DNA of 33,026 nucleotides from Candidatus Poribacteria bacterium (GCA_003635255.1 PYJC01000062.1:1-33026), one strand, 5' to 3'. Positions 7,082 through 16,037 are shown, numbered from the stretch's first letter. The notes: generated from the letters alone by a model not told the origin. Made by a program: numbers and translations.

Positions 7082-9154
7082 ATGAAAATAGGCGAGTTCA
7101 AACCACGCCAACAAACTAAAAGATCAGAGTCGGTCAATCTATTGAGACAAAAGTTAAAAGATAACATCTTTCTAATAGTCTCGGTGCTGCTGTGCCTCTT
7201 TATCTTAGCCGAGGTCAACTATCCACAGCTTGCACCGCAATCTCAATTGGCACTCTTCGCGATGCTCGGATTAATAGTGATATTTTTGAGATACCCTATT
7301 CATTCACGTTTCGCGGATAACCGTGTTTTTCAAACGCTCGATGTCGCGCTTATAGGCAGTGTGATTGTCTGTTTCGGTTATGTTGTAACGCAAACAGAAC
7401 CCATTTTTCAAGGCTTTTGGTTAGACGGTCAGTCTCTCGGTGACCGCGCCGGAGCAGAGCCACTACTGGATTATATCGTCGGCGGAATCGGACTTATCTT
7501 AATATTGGAGGCAACGCGCCGTTCTATCGGTATGACGCTTCCACTGCTCTCTCTCGCATTTCTTCTCTATGCCAGTTTCGGACAATTTATGCCGGATTGG
7601 TTGTTTCCGCATCGCGGGTATTCCGTTCAACGGATCGTCAGCCAGACGTTTTTGCATAGTCAAGGCGCGTTTGGTATCGCCCTGCGAGTGATGTTCACGT
7701 ATGTATTCCTTTTTGTCCTGTTCGGTACGTTATTGGAACGAACAGGGGCAACCGATTATGTCTTGAATTTAGCAAGGCGTGTATTCGGGACGAGCGCAGG
7801 TGCACCTGCGAAGGTCGCTGTTCTCGGCAGCGGCATGATGGGGTCGTTGTCGGGTTCCGCCGTAGCGAACACAGCGACGACCGGTACCTTTACGATCCCG
7901 TTGATGCGACGCTCTGGATTTCAACCTGAAATAGCAGGCGGGATTGAAGCCGCAGCGAGTTCTGGTGGTGCACTAATGCCGCCGATCATGGGTGCAGCTG
8001 CCTATATGATGCTTGAAATCGTAGAGCCTGCCGTTACATACTTGGAGATCATCAGGGCAGCACTGCTACCAGCAATCCTTTACTACACCGGCATGCTGTG
8101 TATCGTACATTTTCTGGCAAAAAGTAGCAGACACGTTCACAGTCCCGAAGAAGCGGGCGACGACACACAGGAAGAGAAACGTGGAAAACTTTTAACGGTG
8201 CAAGGGAGCATCTTTCTCGCTGCGTTTATCGCACTCATAGGGTTTCTCCTGATGGGTGCTACAGCGTTCCGAGCAGTCAGTTGGAGCCTTCTGGTTGTCG
8301 GCACAATAAGCCTTTTAGATTTCTTAGTCCGAAAAATCCGTAAGCAGCACGTTCCGATGGAGACCCGATGTGGCGTTTCAGATTTCCGAAAAGGTGTAGA
8401 TTTTATAGTATCACCATGTGAGCGGGCAGCGCAGAGCGGCGTTTCGCTGATTGCAGCTGCAGCATGCGTCGGTATCATCTTGGGCGTGGTAACACTAACA
8501 GGTATCGGTAGCAAGTTACCGTCAGCACTTTTACCGATTGCATCCACGAATCTTGTGTTAGCACTCTTCTTTCTGATGATTTCAACGATTATTCTCGGGA
8601 TGGGGCTGCCTTCATCCGTCTGTTATCTATTGATGGCGATCTTGGTGGGTCCCGTGCTTCTGGATTTGGGAGTTGTTCCGCTTGCAGCGCACTTTTTCAT
8701 CTTCTATTTCGGGATGATGTCAATGGTGACACCACCTGTTGCTCTGGCGGCGTATGCTGCCGCTGCCATCGCGGGTTCAGGAATAATGGTGACCGCATTC
8801 GCAGCCTTCAGGTTCGCACTTGTCGGTTTTGCGTTACCCTACGCTTTTGTGTTACGTCCGGCATTGCTCTGGCTGCGTGGAGATGGCAATACGCCGGAGT
8901 TATGGGCAGTCTTCGGGACTTTTTCACTCACATTGGTCGGTACAGTTATCTTCGCAGCGGCGATTGCGGGTTATATTTTTAATAAATTATCGCTATGGAC
9001 ACGCTGCATCTTGTTTGCCGCTGCACTCGTCCTCTTTTTTCTACCAACGGATGTTCAATTTATATGGATTCATGGAATAGTAATAGTCGCCAGTATTGCC
9101 ATTTTCTATTATAATTGGCGAGAAAAGGAGACACACTATGAAAAACCCAGTTAA
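7082..9154 (+). CDS. TRAP transporter fused permease (DctQM type)
   Basis: The protein of about 690 residues combines the small (DctQ-like, 4-helix) and large (DctM-like, 12-helix) TRAP permease subunits. The family signature is clear in GSGMMGSLSGSAVANTATTG, then GGIEAAASSGGALMPP and, in the second half, STIILGMGLPSSVCYLLMA and MMSMVTPPVALAAYAAAAI. Such proteins import organic acids or related solutes with Na+ or H+, using an extracytoplasmic binding protein of the TAXI class. No binding-protein gene is nearby. The start is uncertain: ATG 7082 is preferred over an in-frame TTG at 7067, and neither has a good ribosome binding site. Its end overlaps the DUF3311-like gene by 17 nt. Confidence 0.9.
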   Translation: MKIGEFKPRQQTKRSESVNLLRQKLKDNIFLIVSVLLCLFILAEVNYPQLAPQSQLALFAMLGLIVIFLRYPIHSRFADNRVFQTLDVALIGSVIVCFGYVVTQTEPIFQGFWLDGQSLGDRAGAEPLLDYIVGGIGLILILEATRRSIGMTLPLLSLAFLLYASFGQFMPDWLFPHRGYSVQRIVSQTFLHSQGAFGIALRVMFTYVFLFVLFGTLLERTGATDYVLNLARRVFGTSAGAPAKVAVLGSGMMGSLSGSAVANTATTGTFTIPLMRRSGFQPEIAGGIEAAASSGGALMPPIMGAAAYMMLEIVEPAVTYLEIIRAALLPAILYYTGMLCIVHFLAKSSRHVHSPEEAGDDTQEEKRGKLLTVQGSIFLAAFIALIGFLLMGATAFRAVSWSLLVVGTISLLDFLVRKIRKQHVPMETRCGVSDFRKGVDFIVSPCERAAQSGVSLIAAAACVGIILGVVTLTGIGSKLPSALLPIASTNLVLALFFLMISTIILGMGLPSSVCYLLMAILVGPVLLDLGVVPLAAHFFIFYFGMMSMVTPPVALAAYAAAAIAGSGIMVTAFAAFRFALVGFALPYAFVLRPALLWLRGDGNTPELWAVFGTFSLTLVGTVIFAAAIAGYIFNKLSLWTRCILFAAALVLFFLPTDVQFIWIHGIVIVASIAIFYYNWREKETHYEKPS

Positions 9155-9338
9155 ATGGATATTGTACTGCCTACTCGTGTTATTGTTCTTACTCCATAAC
9201 GATTTCTGGTTCTGGAAAACGCCGCAGCTCGTTTTGGGGTTGCCGATAGGGTTGCTCTATCATATCGGTTACTGCCTTGTGGCGACATTGCTAATGGCAG
9301 CCTTCGTCAAATCACGAGGGGATTGGGGAGAGGAATGA
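9138..9338 (+). CDS. Small membrane protein, DUF3311-like, symporter-associated
   Basis: The 66-residue protein has two predicted helices (about residues 6-18 and 30-56, WILYCLLVLLFLL and LVLGLPIGLLYHIGYCLVATLLMAAF). Small proteins of this layout (DUF3311) are commonly encoded directly before sodium:solute symporters, as here, and are thought to be accessory subunits. The ATG at 9138 is supported by AAAAGGAG 7 nt upstream. It overlaps the TRAP gene by 17 nt, and its stop shares an ATGA with the symporter start, indicating translational coupling. The family call rests on size, topology and context more than on a diagnostic motif. Confidence 0.7.
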   Translation: MKNPVKWILYCLLVLLFLLHNDFWFWKTPQLVLGLPIGLLYHIGYCLVATLLMAAFVKSRGDWGEE

Positions 9339-10780
9339 ACCTTGCTGTTATTTTTATCTATCTCGCTATGGTGTTGGTTCTCGGTGCCTTGAGCCATAAA
9401 CTTTTCCGAAACACTGGGGAAGACTACTTCGTCGCGAGCCGGACGATTAATTGGTTTATCCTGTTGATGACACTTTTCGGCACGAACATGACAGCGTTCT
9501 CAATCCTCGGAGCATCGGGTGAAGCCTATCATAGAGGTATCGGTGTTTTTGCGTTGATGGCTTCTTCTTCTGCGATCGTCGTGCCGTGTGTATTTCTCTT
9601 TATCGGGACTCGCCTTTGGCGAATCGGAAAGCAGTTTGGTTATGTAACGCAGGCACAGTACTTCCGAGATCGCTGGGAATCTGGCGGTTTGGGACTCCTA
9701 CTTTTCATTATATTTGTACTGCTGCTTATACCGTATTTGCTGATCGGGGTGATGGGTGGCGGCGGGACATTGGCGACACTCACCGATGGCCAAATCCCGC
9801 AATGGGTAGGCGGCTTACTCATCTGTGCTGTCGTCCTCTGTTACGTTACCTACAGCGGGATGCGTGGCACTGCTTGGGTGAACACGTTCCAAACGCTCGT
9901 TTTCATGGCACTCGGAGGAGTCACCTTCTTTGTTATCACGTATCGGATGGGTGGACTTTCAAACGCTATCTCTAAAGTAGACACGGGTTTACTCATGCAA
10001 GCGGAGCATATTAAGCCGTTGGAATTATTGACGTATCTCTGTATTCCGCTCTGTGTCGGTATGTTTCCACATATCTTTTCACATTTCCTAACCGCAAAGG
10101 ATGTCGGTACGTTCCGGTATGCAATTATCCTATATCCACTGTGTATTGCGATTGTATGGATTCCGAGTGTCTTGCTCGGGATATTGGGGAATGTAGATGT
10201 CCCCGATTTAAAAGGACCGCAAGCAAACAATGTGCTGATCCAAATGATTCATATACACGCTCCCGGTGTATTGGCTGGATTTTTAGGGGCAGGTGTTTTC
10301 GCGGCGATTATGTCATCCCTTGATTCACAATCGCTCGCTATTGGGAGCATGTTCACACACGATATTATTGGTCATTATCGTCGAGAGACGTTTTCCGAGA
10401 AACAGCGGGTATGGGTGGGACGTCTATTTGTAACGGGTGTCCTTTGTGTCACGTATCTAATCTCTCTCGTCGCGACACCGAGCATTTTTAGACTTGCGAT
10501 CTGGTCGTTCACTGGGTTTGCAGGGCTTTTTCCGATTGTAGTGGCAGCACTGTTCTGGCGGCGTAGTACAAAATTGGGGGCATTCGCCGCGGTTGGAAGC
10601 GTTATTTTATTATGGCTCTATTTCTTTCTCCGTAACTGGCAGACACCGGGATACAGTGTCGGCGGTACCGGAATTATGCCTGTTACAATCCTTATTGCCG
10701 TTTCGTCTGTCACTTTGATAATCGTTTCTCTACTCACAAAACCACCGAGTTCACAGACGCTTGACAAGTTTTTTGACTGA
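9335..10780 (+). CDS. Sodium:solute symporter (SSS family)
   Basis: This 481-residue membrane protein has about 12-13 helices. SSS features are the N-terminal NTGEDYFVASRTINWF segment (typically 'D-Y-F-L-A-G-R'), GTNMTAFSILGASGEAY in helix 2 (Na2-site region), YVTYSGMRGTAWVNTFQ (the 'G-G-x-x-A-V-x-W-T-D-x-x-Q' region) and GVFAAIMSSLDSQSLAIGSMFTHDI (equivalent to the conserved M-S-T-x-D-S motif). The substrate cannot be told from sequence; relatives carry sugars, amino acids, pantothenate or carboxylates. The ATG at 9335 overlaps the previous stop in an ATGA and has GGGGAGAGGA just upstream; a TTG at 9323 is unlikely. It is the last gene of the three-gene transport operon. Confidence 0.9.
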   Translation: MNLAVIFIYLAMVLVLGALSHKLFRNTGEDYFVASRTINWFILLMTLFGTNMTAFSILGASGEAYHRGIGVFALMASSSAIVVPCVFLFIGTRLWRIGKQFGYVTQAQYFRDRWESGGLGLLLFIIFVLLLIPYLLIGVMGGGGTLATLTDGQIPQWVGGLLICAVVLCYVTYSGMRGTAWVNTFQTLVFMALGGVTFFVITYRMGGLSNAISKVDTGLLMQAEHIKPLELLTYLCIPLCVGMFPHIFSHFLTAKDVGTFRYAIILYPLCIAIVWIPSVLLGILGNVDVPDLKGPQANNVLIQMIHIHAPGVLAGFLGAGVFAAIMSSLDSQSLAIGSMFTHDIIGHYRRETFSEKQRVWVGRLFVTGVLCVTYLISLVATPSIFRLAIWSFTGFAGLFPIVVAALFWRRSTKLGAFAAVGSVILLWLYFFLRNWQTPGYSVGGTGIMPVTILIAVSSVTLIIVSLLTKPPSSQTLDKFFD

Positions 10781-10804
10781 CGAGTTTTGTTGAAAACGTG
10801 CAGT

Positions 10805-10824
10805 AGCGAGGCGGTGCCCTCGCT
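10805..10824 (+). other. Short perfect hairpin after the symporter gene
   Basis: AGCGAGG (10805-10811) pairs with CCTCGCT (10818-10824) over 7 bp. No T-run follows. It lies between the transport operon and the lipoprotein gene and may stabilise the operon's 3' end. Confidence 0.4.
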
Positions 10825-10856
10825 TGGACAACATTATAAGGAGCAATAGACAAATT

Positions 10857-11642
10857 ATGATACGGAAGAAAATAGTCTTATTTTTATTGTTCATGGTATG
10901 TATTTCTGCATGTGAAAACGCTGAGGATCCGCTTGAACCTGAACCGGAACCCGAAAAACCGGTCGTGCTCCAATACGGTACAGTCTCTGGTACCGTCACC
11001 GATGCAGGGACAGGAAACCCGATTCCGGGAGCGACTGTAACATTACTTGGGCTATCCATTGAAACTGGCGTGGATGGTGCTTATGCTTTTCAAGGTGTTG
11101 TCTACGACGATGCGCACACGCTGGTTGTTGAAGATGCGGATTACAAACCGTATAACGAACCTTTTGCCCTTAGTCAAGAACGTTTAGTTCTCGATATTGC
11201 ATTGGAGCCGCTAAAAGATCCAGTGGTGGAGACACGAGAATTCTTTGACAATTTTTCCGACCTCCTTGAATCCTTGGATATGGAGAACATCGAAGCGATC
11301 CGGGCCCTCTTTTCGGAGACCTACGTCGCTGCAGACGATGCTGCTACACTCTTCGGTGTCGCATCAGGCATCATTCCTGAGAATTATGAAGATGTCGTTC
11401 CGGCGATGACGCAACTCTTTGAGGAGTATGTCTTCCTTGAATTCCTGTTCAAGGATATAGAGGTGGATGTGACGCATGCACGGAAAATGGCAGTAACGCT
11501 TCGGCTTGATATAAACGCAGAAAAGGGGGAGCAGCGGGATCCGAGGGAACTCAAGGCCCATTGTAAATTTGAATTCCGCCGTGAAGGAGCGGATTGGAAA
11601 ATCGTCTATTGGCAGCTTATTGAATTAGATATTCGCTTATAA
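10857..11642 (+). CDS. Lipoprotein with carboxypeptidase-regulatory-like domain
   Basis: This is a 261-residue lipoprotein starting at ATG 10857, giving the signal MIRKKIVLFLLFMVCISAC with lipidation at C19. A proline/glutamate linker (PLEPEPEPEKP) is followed by a CarboxypepD_reg/beta-sandwich domain (about residues 35-105) with GTVSGTVTDAGTGNPIPGA and GVDGAYAFQGV. The C-terminal half (about 115-261) is alpha/beta and ends with CKFEFRREGADWKIVYWQL, the end pattern of NTF2/SnoaL-like folds. AAGGAG lies about 15 nt upstream, somewhat far; an in-frame TTG at 10824 would place a charged extension before the signal and is rejected. Probably an outer-surface binding or structural protein; function unknown. 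Confidence 0.75.
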   Translation: MIRKKIVLFLLFMVCISACENAEDPLEPEPEPEKPVVLQYGTVSGTVTDAGTGNPIPGATVTLLGLSIETGVDGAYAFQGVVYDDAHTLVVEDADYKPYNEPFALSQERLVLDIALEPLKDPVVETREFFDNFSDLLESLDMENIEAIRALFSETYVAADDAATLFGVASGIIPENYEDVVPAMTQLFEEYVFLEFLFKDIEVDVTHARKMAVTLRLDINAEKGEQRDPRELKAHCKFEFRREGADWKIVYWQLIELDIRL

Positions 11643-11652
11643 TCTCTTCTTG

Positions 11653-11706
11653 TAGGAGCGAGTTTTGCTCGCGACCTCTTTTTATAGGAGCGAGTTTTGC
11701 TCGCGA
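11653..11706. repeat. Two tandem copies of a GCGAG/CTCGC palindrome
   Basis: The 22-nt unit TAGGAGCGAGTTTTGCTCGCGA occurs at 11653-11674 and 11685-11706, each able to form a GCGAG/CTCGC hairpin. They lie between converging genes and could act as a bidirectional transcription end; such REP-like units may also be mobile. Confidence 0.75.
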
Positions 11707-11724
11707 TCTGTGATACTTTGTGTC

Positions 11725-12597
11725 TCAAACACCTATTTTCGCTGATAGGGATTGAGACAAGGAATTAGCAAGTGCCGCGAATTCGGTGATGTCCAATGTT
11801 TCGGCGCGCCGTTGGGGTGCTATACCGAGTTCCTCAAATTTGGCTGCCAATACCTCTCCTGAAACAAACCTACCTCTGACTAAAGCATTTTTTAGCATTT
11901 TTCGCCGTGTCCGAAACGCGGTCCGCACTATTTTAAAAAAGAGTTCTTCATCTTCAACCGCGACCTTTGGTTTTTCACGCATCGTCAATTTAAGAAGCGC
12001 GGAATCGACCTTCGGAACGGGATAGAAATTTTCTGGCGACAGCGTCGCGATGAGTGTTGCCTCAGCGTAATAGGTGACACCGATTGTTAACGCACCGTAG
12101 TCCTTTCCGCCAGGGGGCGCAGCAATTCTTTCCGCTACCTCTTTCTGCATCATTAAGACACAGCTGTGAATTTGTTTATGATGTGCGAGAAGTTTCCACA
12201 AAATGGGAGTTGTAATACTATAAGGCAGGTTCGCTATAACTTTAAAAGTAGTAGGCACAGTCCCTGTGCCGTCAACCAACAGTGAATTGAGTTCCAATTT
12301 GAGAATATCAGCATTGAGGAGTTGGACACGTGAATCTGTCGAAAATTGCGCTGCTAAGGCGTTGTATAAAAGTTCGTCCACTTCAACAGCAATCACGCGT
12401 TCAACATGCCGCGCCACTACCTCTGTGAGACATCCTAACCCTGCCCCAATTTCTATGACCGTGTCGTCTGTTGTGAGTGCGCCAGCTTCAAGGATGATTT
12501 TGAGGGCTTCTGGATTGACAAGGAAATTTTGACCTAATTGCTTTTTAGGGCGGGTATGGTTTAGCGCAAAAAAGGCACGGATTTGTTGGTGATTCAT
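11725..12597 (-). CDS. rsmA: 16S rRNA (A1518/A1519) dimethyltransferase RsmA/KsgA
   Basis: This 290-residue enzyme dimethylates two adjacent adenines in helix 45 of 16S rRNA during small-subunit maturation, using S-adenosylmethionine. Visible family motifs are the N-terminal KKQLGQNFL, the SAM-binding EIGAGLG (residues 49-55), the acidic VEVDE (71-75), the second SAM contact NADIL (95-99) and the catalytic NLPY (123-126). Length matches the family. The ATG at 12597 corresponds to the usual start; an upstream in-frame TTG at 12642 would overlap coaBC and is rejected. It is the last gene of the ferredoxin-gmk-uma2-coaBC-rsmA series, 13 nt after coaBC. Confidence 0.95.
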   Translation of the reverse strand: MNHQQIRAFFALNHTRPKKQLGQNFLVNPEALKIILEAGALTTDDTVIEIGAGLGCLTEVVARHVERVIAVEVDELLYNALAAQFSTDSRVQLLNADILKLELNSLLVDGTGTVPTTFKVIANLPYSITTPILWKLLAHHKQIHSCVLMMQKEVAERIAAPPGGKDYGALTIGVTYYAEATLIATLSPENFYPVPKVDSALLKLTMREKPKVAVEDEELFFKIVRTAFRTRRKMLKNALVRGRFVSGEVLAAKFEELGIAPQRRAETLDITEFAALANSLSQSLSAKIGV

Positions 12598-12610
12598 CTT
12601 TATTGCTGGA

Positions 12611-13840
12611 TTATTTGGTGATATTGTTTCGTATAGAAACAATCTTTGTTAGAATGGCATCCGCTACATCCCGTTTTGAGGAACGAGGCAGCTGTTCGCA
12701 GATACCATCTCGGTCCAGCAGGGTTACAATGTTTGTATCGGATTGAAATCCCGCACCTTCTGCAAGAACATCATTCGCAACTATCAGATCGCAGTTCTTG
12801 CGTATCAATTTCTTTTTAGCGTTCTCAAGAAGATCGTTCGTTTCGGCAGCGAAACAGACAAGGGTTTGATGCGTTTTCCGTTCGCCAAGCGTCTGCGCGA
12901 TGTCCGGATTCCTTTCAAGTGGAAGCGTTAATGTATCAGCACTCTTTTTGATTTTATGCGGTGTGAATTCGCGTGGACGATAATCTGTGGGCGCGCCCGC
13001 CATAATAACGATGTCTGTTTCATTGAACGCCTTCTGAAGCGCATCATGCATATCAAGCGTTGTTTCGACGTGCTGAATCTCAATACCAGCGGGTGGCGGG
13101 ACAGTAGCAGCACCGCTAACCAACCGCACTTCAGCACCGCGCTGCACCGCCGCCTCAGCGATAGCGTATCCCATCTTACCGCTGGAACGGTTGGTAATGA
13201 ACCGAACTGGATCGATGTATTCGCGTGTCGCTCCCGCTGTGACGAGGACACGCGTGCCTCGCAAATCGTGTGCTATAGTTGCCGATTCCGCGGTTGAAGC
13301 CAGGATATTACTTATACTTTCGAGGATCGTTTCTACTGTGTTCAAACGTCCTACCCCTTCATAACCGCATGCCAAATCGCCACTTGCGGGTTCGATGAAG
13401 TGAACACCGTGCGTTTTTAGCGTGTCTATGTTTCGTTGCACGAAGGGGTTTTGATACATGTGCCCGTTCATTGCAGGCGCGAGGAGTATCGGGCAGTGGA
13501 CGGAGACAGCGACGGTGGAGAGTGGGTCGTCTGCGATACCGTTTGCGAGTTTACCGATAATGTTCGCTGTTGCGGGGACAATTGCGAGCAGGTCAGCACG
13601 ATCCGCGAGATCAATATGGGGCGGCTTCCAATCTGTGCCGGTGTCAAAGAGGTTCAGGAGCACAGGGTTCCGTGAAATGACTTGGAATTGCAAGGGCTGG
13701 ACAAGACGGGTGGCGTTTTCCGTCATCACGACATGGACAGATGCCTCCATCTTGACGAGTTGGCTTGCGAGGTCAAGTGATTTGTGGATCGCGATCCCAC
13801 CCGTAACACCTAAGATAATAGTCCGATCTCTGAATTCCAT
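12611..13840 (-). CDS. coaBC: Bifunctional phosphopantothenoylcysteine decarboxylase / phosphopantothenate-cysteine ligase
   Basis: The 409-residue CoaBC carries out two steps of coenzyme A synthesis. The CoaC half (about 1-185) binds FMN and has H75 (PPHIDL), N125 in PAMN and C158 in ACGYEG, which fall at the same positions as the catalytic residues of the E. coli enzyme. The CoaB half (about 190-405) has the nucleotide-binding VLVTAGATREYIDPVRFITN and RSSGKMG, with the lysines of HKIKK (296-299) expected in the active site. All key residues are present. It begins 5 nt after the uma2 stop, indicating co-transcription. Confidence 0.95.
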   Translation of the reverse strand: MEFRDRTIILGVTGGIAIHKSLDLASQLVKMEASVHVVMTENATRLVQPLQFQVISRNPVLLNLFDTGTDWKPPHIDLADRADLLAIVPATANIIGKLANGIADDPLSTVAVSVHCPILLAPAMNGHMYQNPFVQRNIDTLKTHGVHFIEPASGDLACGYEGVGRLNTVETILESISNILASTAESATIAHDLRGTRVLVTAGATREYIDPVRFITNRSSGKMGYAIAEAAVQRGAEVRLVSGAATVPPPAGIEIQHVETTLDMHDALQKAFNETDIVIMAGAPTDYRPREFTPHKIKKSADTLTLPLERNPDIAQTLGERKTHQTLVCFAAETNDLLENAKKKLIRKNCDLIVANDVLAEGAGFQSDTNIVTLLDRDGICEQLPRSSKRDVADAILTKIVSIRNNITK

Positions 13841-13845
13841 ATTTT

Positions 13846-14640
13846 TTATGAGCGTTGAGCTTTAGCCATTTGTGCGCGTAGTTTTTCCAATTCTGCTTCA
13901 GCCTGCTGTCTGCGTAGCACTTCTTCTTCTGCGCGTGCTTCTGCTGTTTCTGCGCGTGCTTCTGCCGCCTCTTTCAGGTGCTGTTCCTCCATAGATGTTG
14001 TAATCGGCGTGCCATCTGGCAGATATGGACGCAACAGTCTAACGTCCGTCCGATGTTGTTCCTCGCAGCGAAAGTAGAGATTTAACGCTTCACTGAACAG
14101 ACCGCCTTCCGCATCCGGTTCCATCTCAACAATGCCACCTGATAGATCCTGCCGCCACCCCCGAAACTCTGTAGGTTTCTTCAACTCCGGTTGATGTATA
14201 AAATACTCTTGGACACCTATATCATTGAGATACACGCCGACTTTTTCATTCCGATCTTGACGCGCCGTCGCGTCAGAGAGGAACTCAAAGACAGCAACCG
14301 GGGCGGTGCCTTCTGCCCACGTATAGAAGCTACGCCGTAGTGGATACTTCGCAACACCGAAAACGACATAAATATCTGGCGCGACACATTTTGCGATGTC
14401 GCCTTCGCTATAGTAGATAAAACTGTCAATCCCAATATAAACAAGTTCGTTAATTGCGAAGTATCGCTTGAACTGTTCGTAAATTGCTGCAATCTGTTCG
14501 CCGTGAAAACCGGTTGCGGACATAGGTTCGTCATCTTCACACGGATAACCTTCAATATAGACAGTCGTTTTACCGTTTGCTTTTGGAAAGACTGGCATAT
14601 ATTTTCTCTGTTTGAATCCAAAGTCGTTTATGGTATCCAT
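13846..14640 (-). CDS. Uma2 family (DUF820) endonuclease-like protein with coiled-coil tail
   Basis: The 264-residue protein has a PD-(D/E)XK-type Uma2 domain in about residues 30-195: FHGEQIAAIYEQFKRYF, then CVAPDIYVVFGV (the conserved P-D), then PVAVFEFLSDATARQD (the E-x-x-S) and KVGVYLNDIGVQEYFI. The last 50 residues (EEQHLKEAAEARAETAEARA...) are highly charged heptads, predicted coiled coil. Uma2 genes are abundant in cyanobacteria and some other phyla; the in vivo role is not settled. ATG 14640 is preferred over 14652 because GGAGAG precedes it at suitable spacing. Its position inside a core-gene operon is unusual. Confidence 0.85.
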   Translation of the reverse strand: MDTINDFGFKQRKYMPVFPKANGKTTVYIEGYPCEDDEPMSATGFHGEQIAAIYEQFKRYFAINELVYIGIDSFIYYSEGDIAKCVAPDIYVVFGVAKYPLRRSFYTWAEGTAPVAVFEFLSDATARQDRNEKVGVYLNDIGVQEYFIHQPELKKPTEFRGWRQDLSGGIVEMEPDAEGGLFSEALNLYFRCEEQHRTDVRLLRPYLPDGTPITTSMEEQHLKEAAEARAETAEARAEEEVLRRQQAEAELEKLRAQMAKAQRS

Positions 14641-14704
14641 GGTTCTCTCCATTTGATTATATTTTTTAGGTTTTAGAGGCGATTTCTGGGCAATAGTACA
14701 CTAC

Positions 14705-15376
14705 CTAATCTGCACCGTCAATGCCGAGCAACGGGTTAATTGTTTCTATCAATTTAGTATCAATACGGGAGCGTTCTGCAGCGATGATGGTCTGGATTTG
14801 GTGAACTGCCTGTTGTAGTGCGTCCTCTGGATTGCTAACCCAGTAATCATAGTGCTCAATCTCAAGTACCTCAGATTTCGCGATAGCGAGGCGTTTTTTG
14901 AGCTCCGTTTCCGATTCTGTTTTTCTGCGGCGGAGGCGTTTCTCCAGGATGGCGAACGATGGTGGTATGATGAAGATTAGAAGACTTCGCGCTGGCGATA
15001 AGTCTTGCGTTCGGATTTGTAGGGCACCCTTTACGTCAATTTCTAAAATAGCGTCTTTTTTTGCTTCACGTGCCGTGACTATTTCGGATTTGAGCGTTCC
15101 GTAAAAGTTGCCCCCGTATTCTGCCCATTCTAAGAAACTGTCCTGCTGAATATGTGCTTCAAATTCCGATTTTGACAAAAAGTGGTAATCGACACGATCT
15201 ACTTCACTCGGACGCGGCTTTCGTGTCGTCGCTGAGACAGATAACCGCAGTGCCGCGTCCGCTTTGCAGAGCGCATCAATTACAGTACTCTTTCCTGAAC
15301 CAGACGGGCCAGAAATCACGATGACAAGGTTCGGTTTATAAAGATGTGTATTCGCCATTGGAAGCATTGCTCCCAT
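14705..15376 (-). CDS. gmk: Guanylate kinase
   Basis: This 223-residue enzyme phosphorylates GMP to GDP with ATP. It has the P-loop GPSGSGKST (residues 23-31), the GMP-binding VSATTRKPRPSEVDRVDYHF and EWAEYGGNFYGT, the DVKGALQI segment and the arginine-rich lid RLRRRKTESETELKKRL. Length is slightly above the usual 205-210 because of the N-terminal residues. Three ATGs (15376, 15367, 15358) are possible and none has an ideal ribosome binding site; the first lies 4 nt after the ferredoxin stop and is kept for translational coupling. Confidence 0.95.
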   Translation of the reverse strand: MGAMLPMANTHLYKPNLVIVISGPSGSGKSTVIDALCKADAALRLSVSATTRKPRPSEVDRVDYHFLSKSEFEAHIQQDSFLEWAEYGGNFYGTLKSEIVTAREAKKDAILEIDVKGALQIRTQDLSPARSLLIFIIPPSFAILEKRLRRRKTESETELKKRLAIAKSEVLEIEHYDYWVSNPEDALQQAVHQIQTIIAAERSRIDTKLIETINPLLGIDGAD

Positions 15377-15380
15377 AACG

Positions 15381-15848
15381 CTAATCTGCTGCTTCTGCTG
15401 CTTCAGCGAGTTCTACAAGCACAGGGGATTCAATGCGGATCGCGTCTTTGATGCAGACCTCTTCACACAACTTGCAACCGACACATTCTTTGGGTTTAAC
15501 AAGTTCACAGATACCGAAGAAACTTTCGGCGTGTTCGCCGGTGTCGGGATCCTTGAGTTCGAGACACTCCCAAGGACAAATATGGACACAGAAATCGCAT
15601 CCTGAGCAGAGTTCTTCGTAGATAACGGCGATAGGACGGTGTGTTGGGCGACGGATAAACTTGCACACCTCACCAAACTGATCGCGGATTGCTTCAACGG
15701 GACAGACCATCCCGCACGCACTGCAATCGATACAGACGTTTGGATCAATGATGTGCAGCATGTTCCTATCCCCTGTGATCGCATCAACGGGACAATTCGT
15801 TAAACACGCCATACATCCAATACATTCGTCAGTGATATAGTATGCCAT
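15381..15848 (-). CDS. Polyferredoxin with four [4Fe-4S] cluster motifs
   Basis: The 155-residue protein contains four CxxCxxCxxxC sets: C9-C12-C15-C19, C39-C42-C45-C49, C81-C84-C87-C91 and C122-C125-C128-C132, the first three followed by proline. This suggests four [4Fe-4S] clusters in two bacterial-ferredoxin-like halves, joined by about 30 residues (GEVCKFIRRPTHRPIAVIYE). It is presumably a cytoplasmic electron carrier; its redox partner is not encoded nearby. The ATG has AAAAGGA upstream. It is the first gene behind a near-consensus promoter and so leads the gmk-uma2-coaBC-rsmA series. Confidence 0.9.
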   Translation of the reverse strand: MAYYITDECIGCMACLTNCPVDAITGDRNMLHIIDPNVCIDCSACGMVCPVEAIRDQFGEVCKFIRRPTHRPIAVIYEELCSGCDFCVHICPWECLELKDPDTGEHAESFFGICELVKPKECVGCKLCEEVCIKDAIRIESPVLVELAEAAEAAD

Positions 15849-15905
15849 GGGTCCTTTTCCTGTTTTTTATTCGGACGGAGTCTTTTGATTATCTTCAACA
15901 CCTAT

Positions 15906-15934
15906 ATTTTACCACAATCATCATAAATTGTCAA
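15906..15934 (-). promoter_or_regulatory. Sigma-70 promoter of the ferredoxin-gmk-uma2-coaBC-rsmA operon
   Basis: Read on the minus strand: TTGACA (15929-15934), a 17-bp spacer, TAAAAT (15906-15911). Both boxes are at or one base from consensus. The -10 lies 57 nt upstream of the ferredoxin ATG. The rest of 15849-16037 shows nothing further. Confidence 0.8.
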
Positions 15935-16037
15935 GTGTGTTTCTTAGTTTTCGAGAGCTGTTCAATTCTCCGTTAGTTTTGATCTTTCAAATTCGCAGAT
16001 ACCGTGCGGACTAAACCCACGCTGGTCACAATATATC

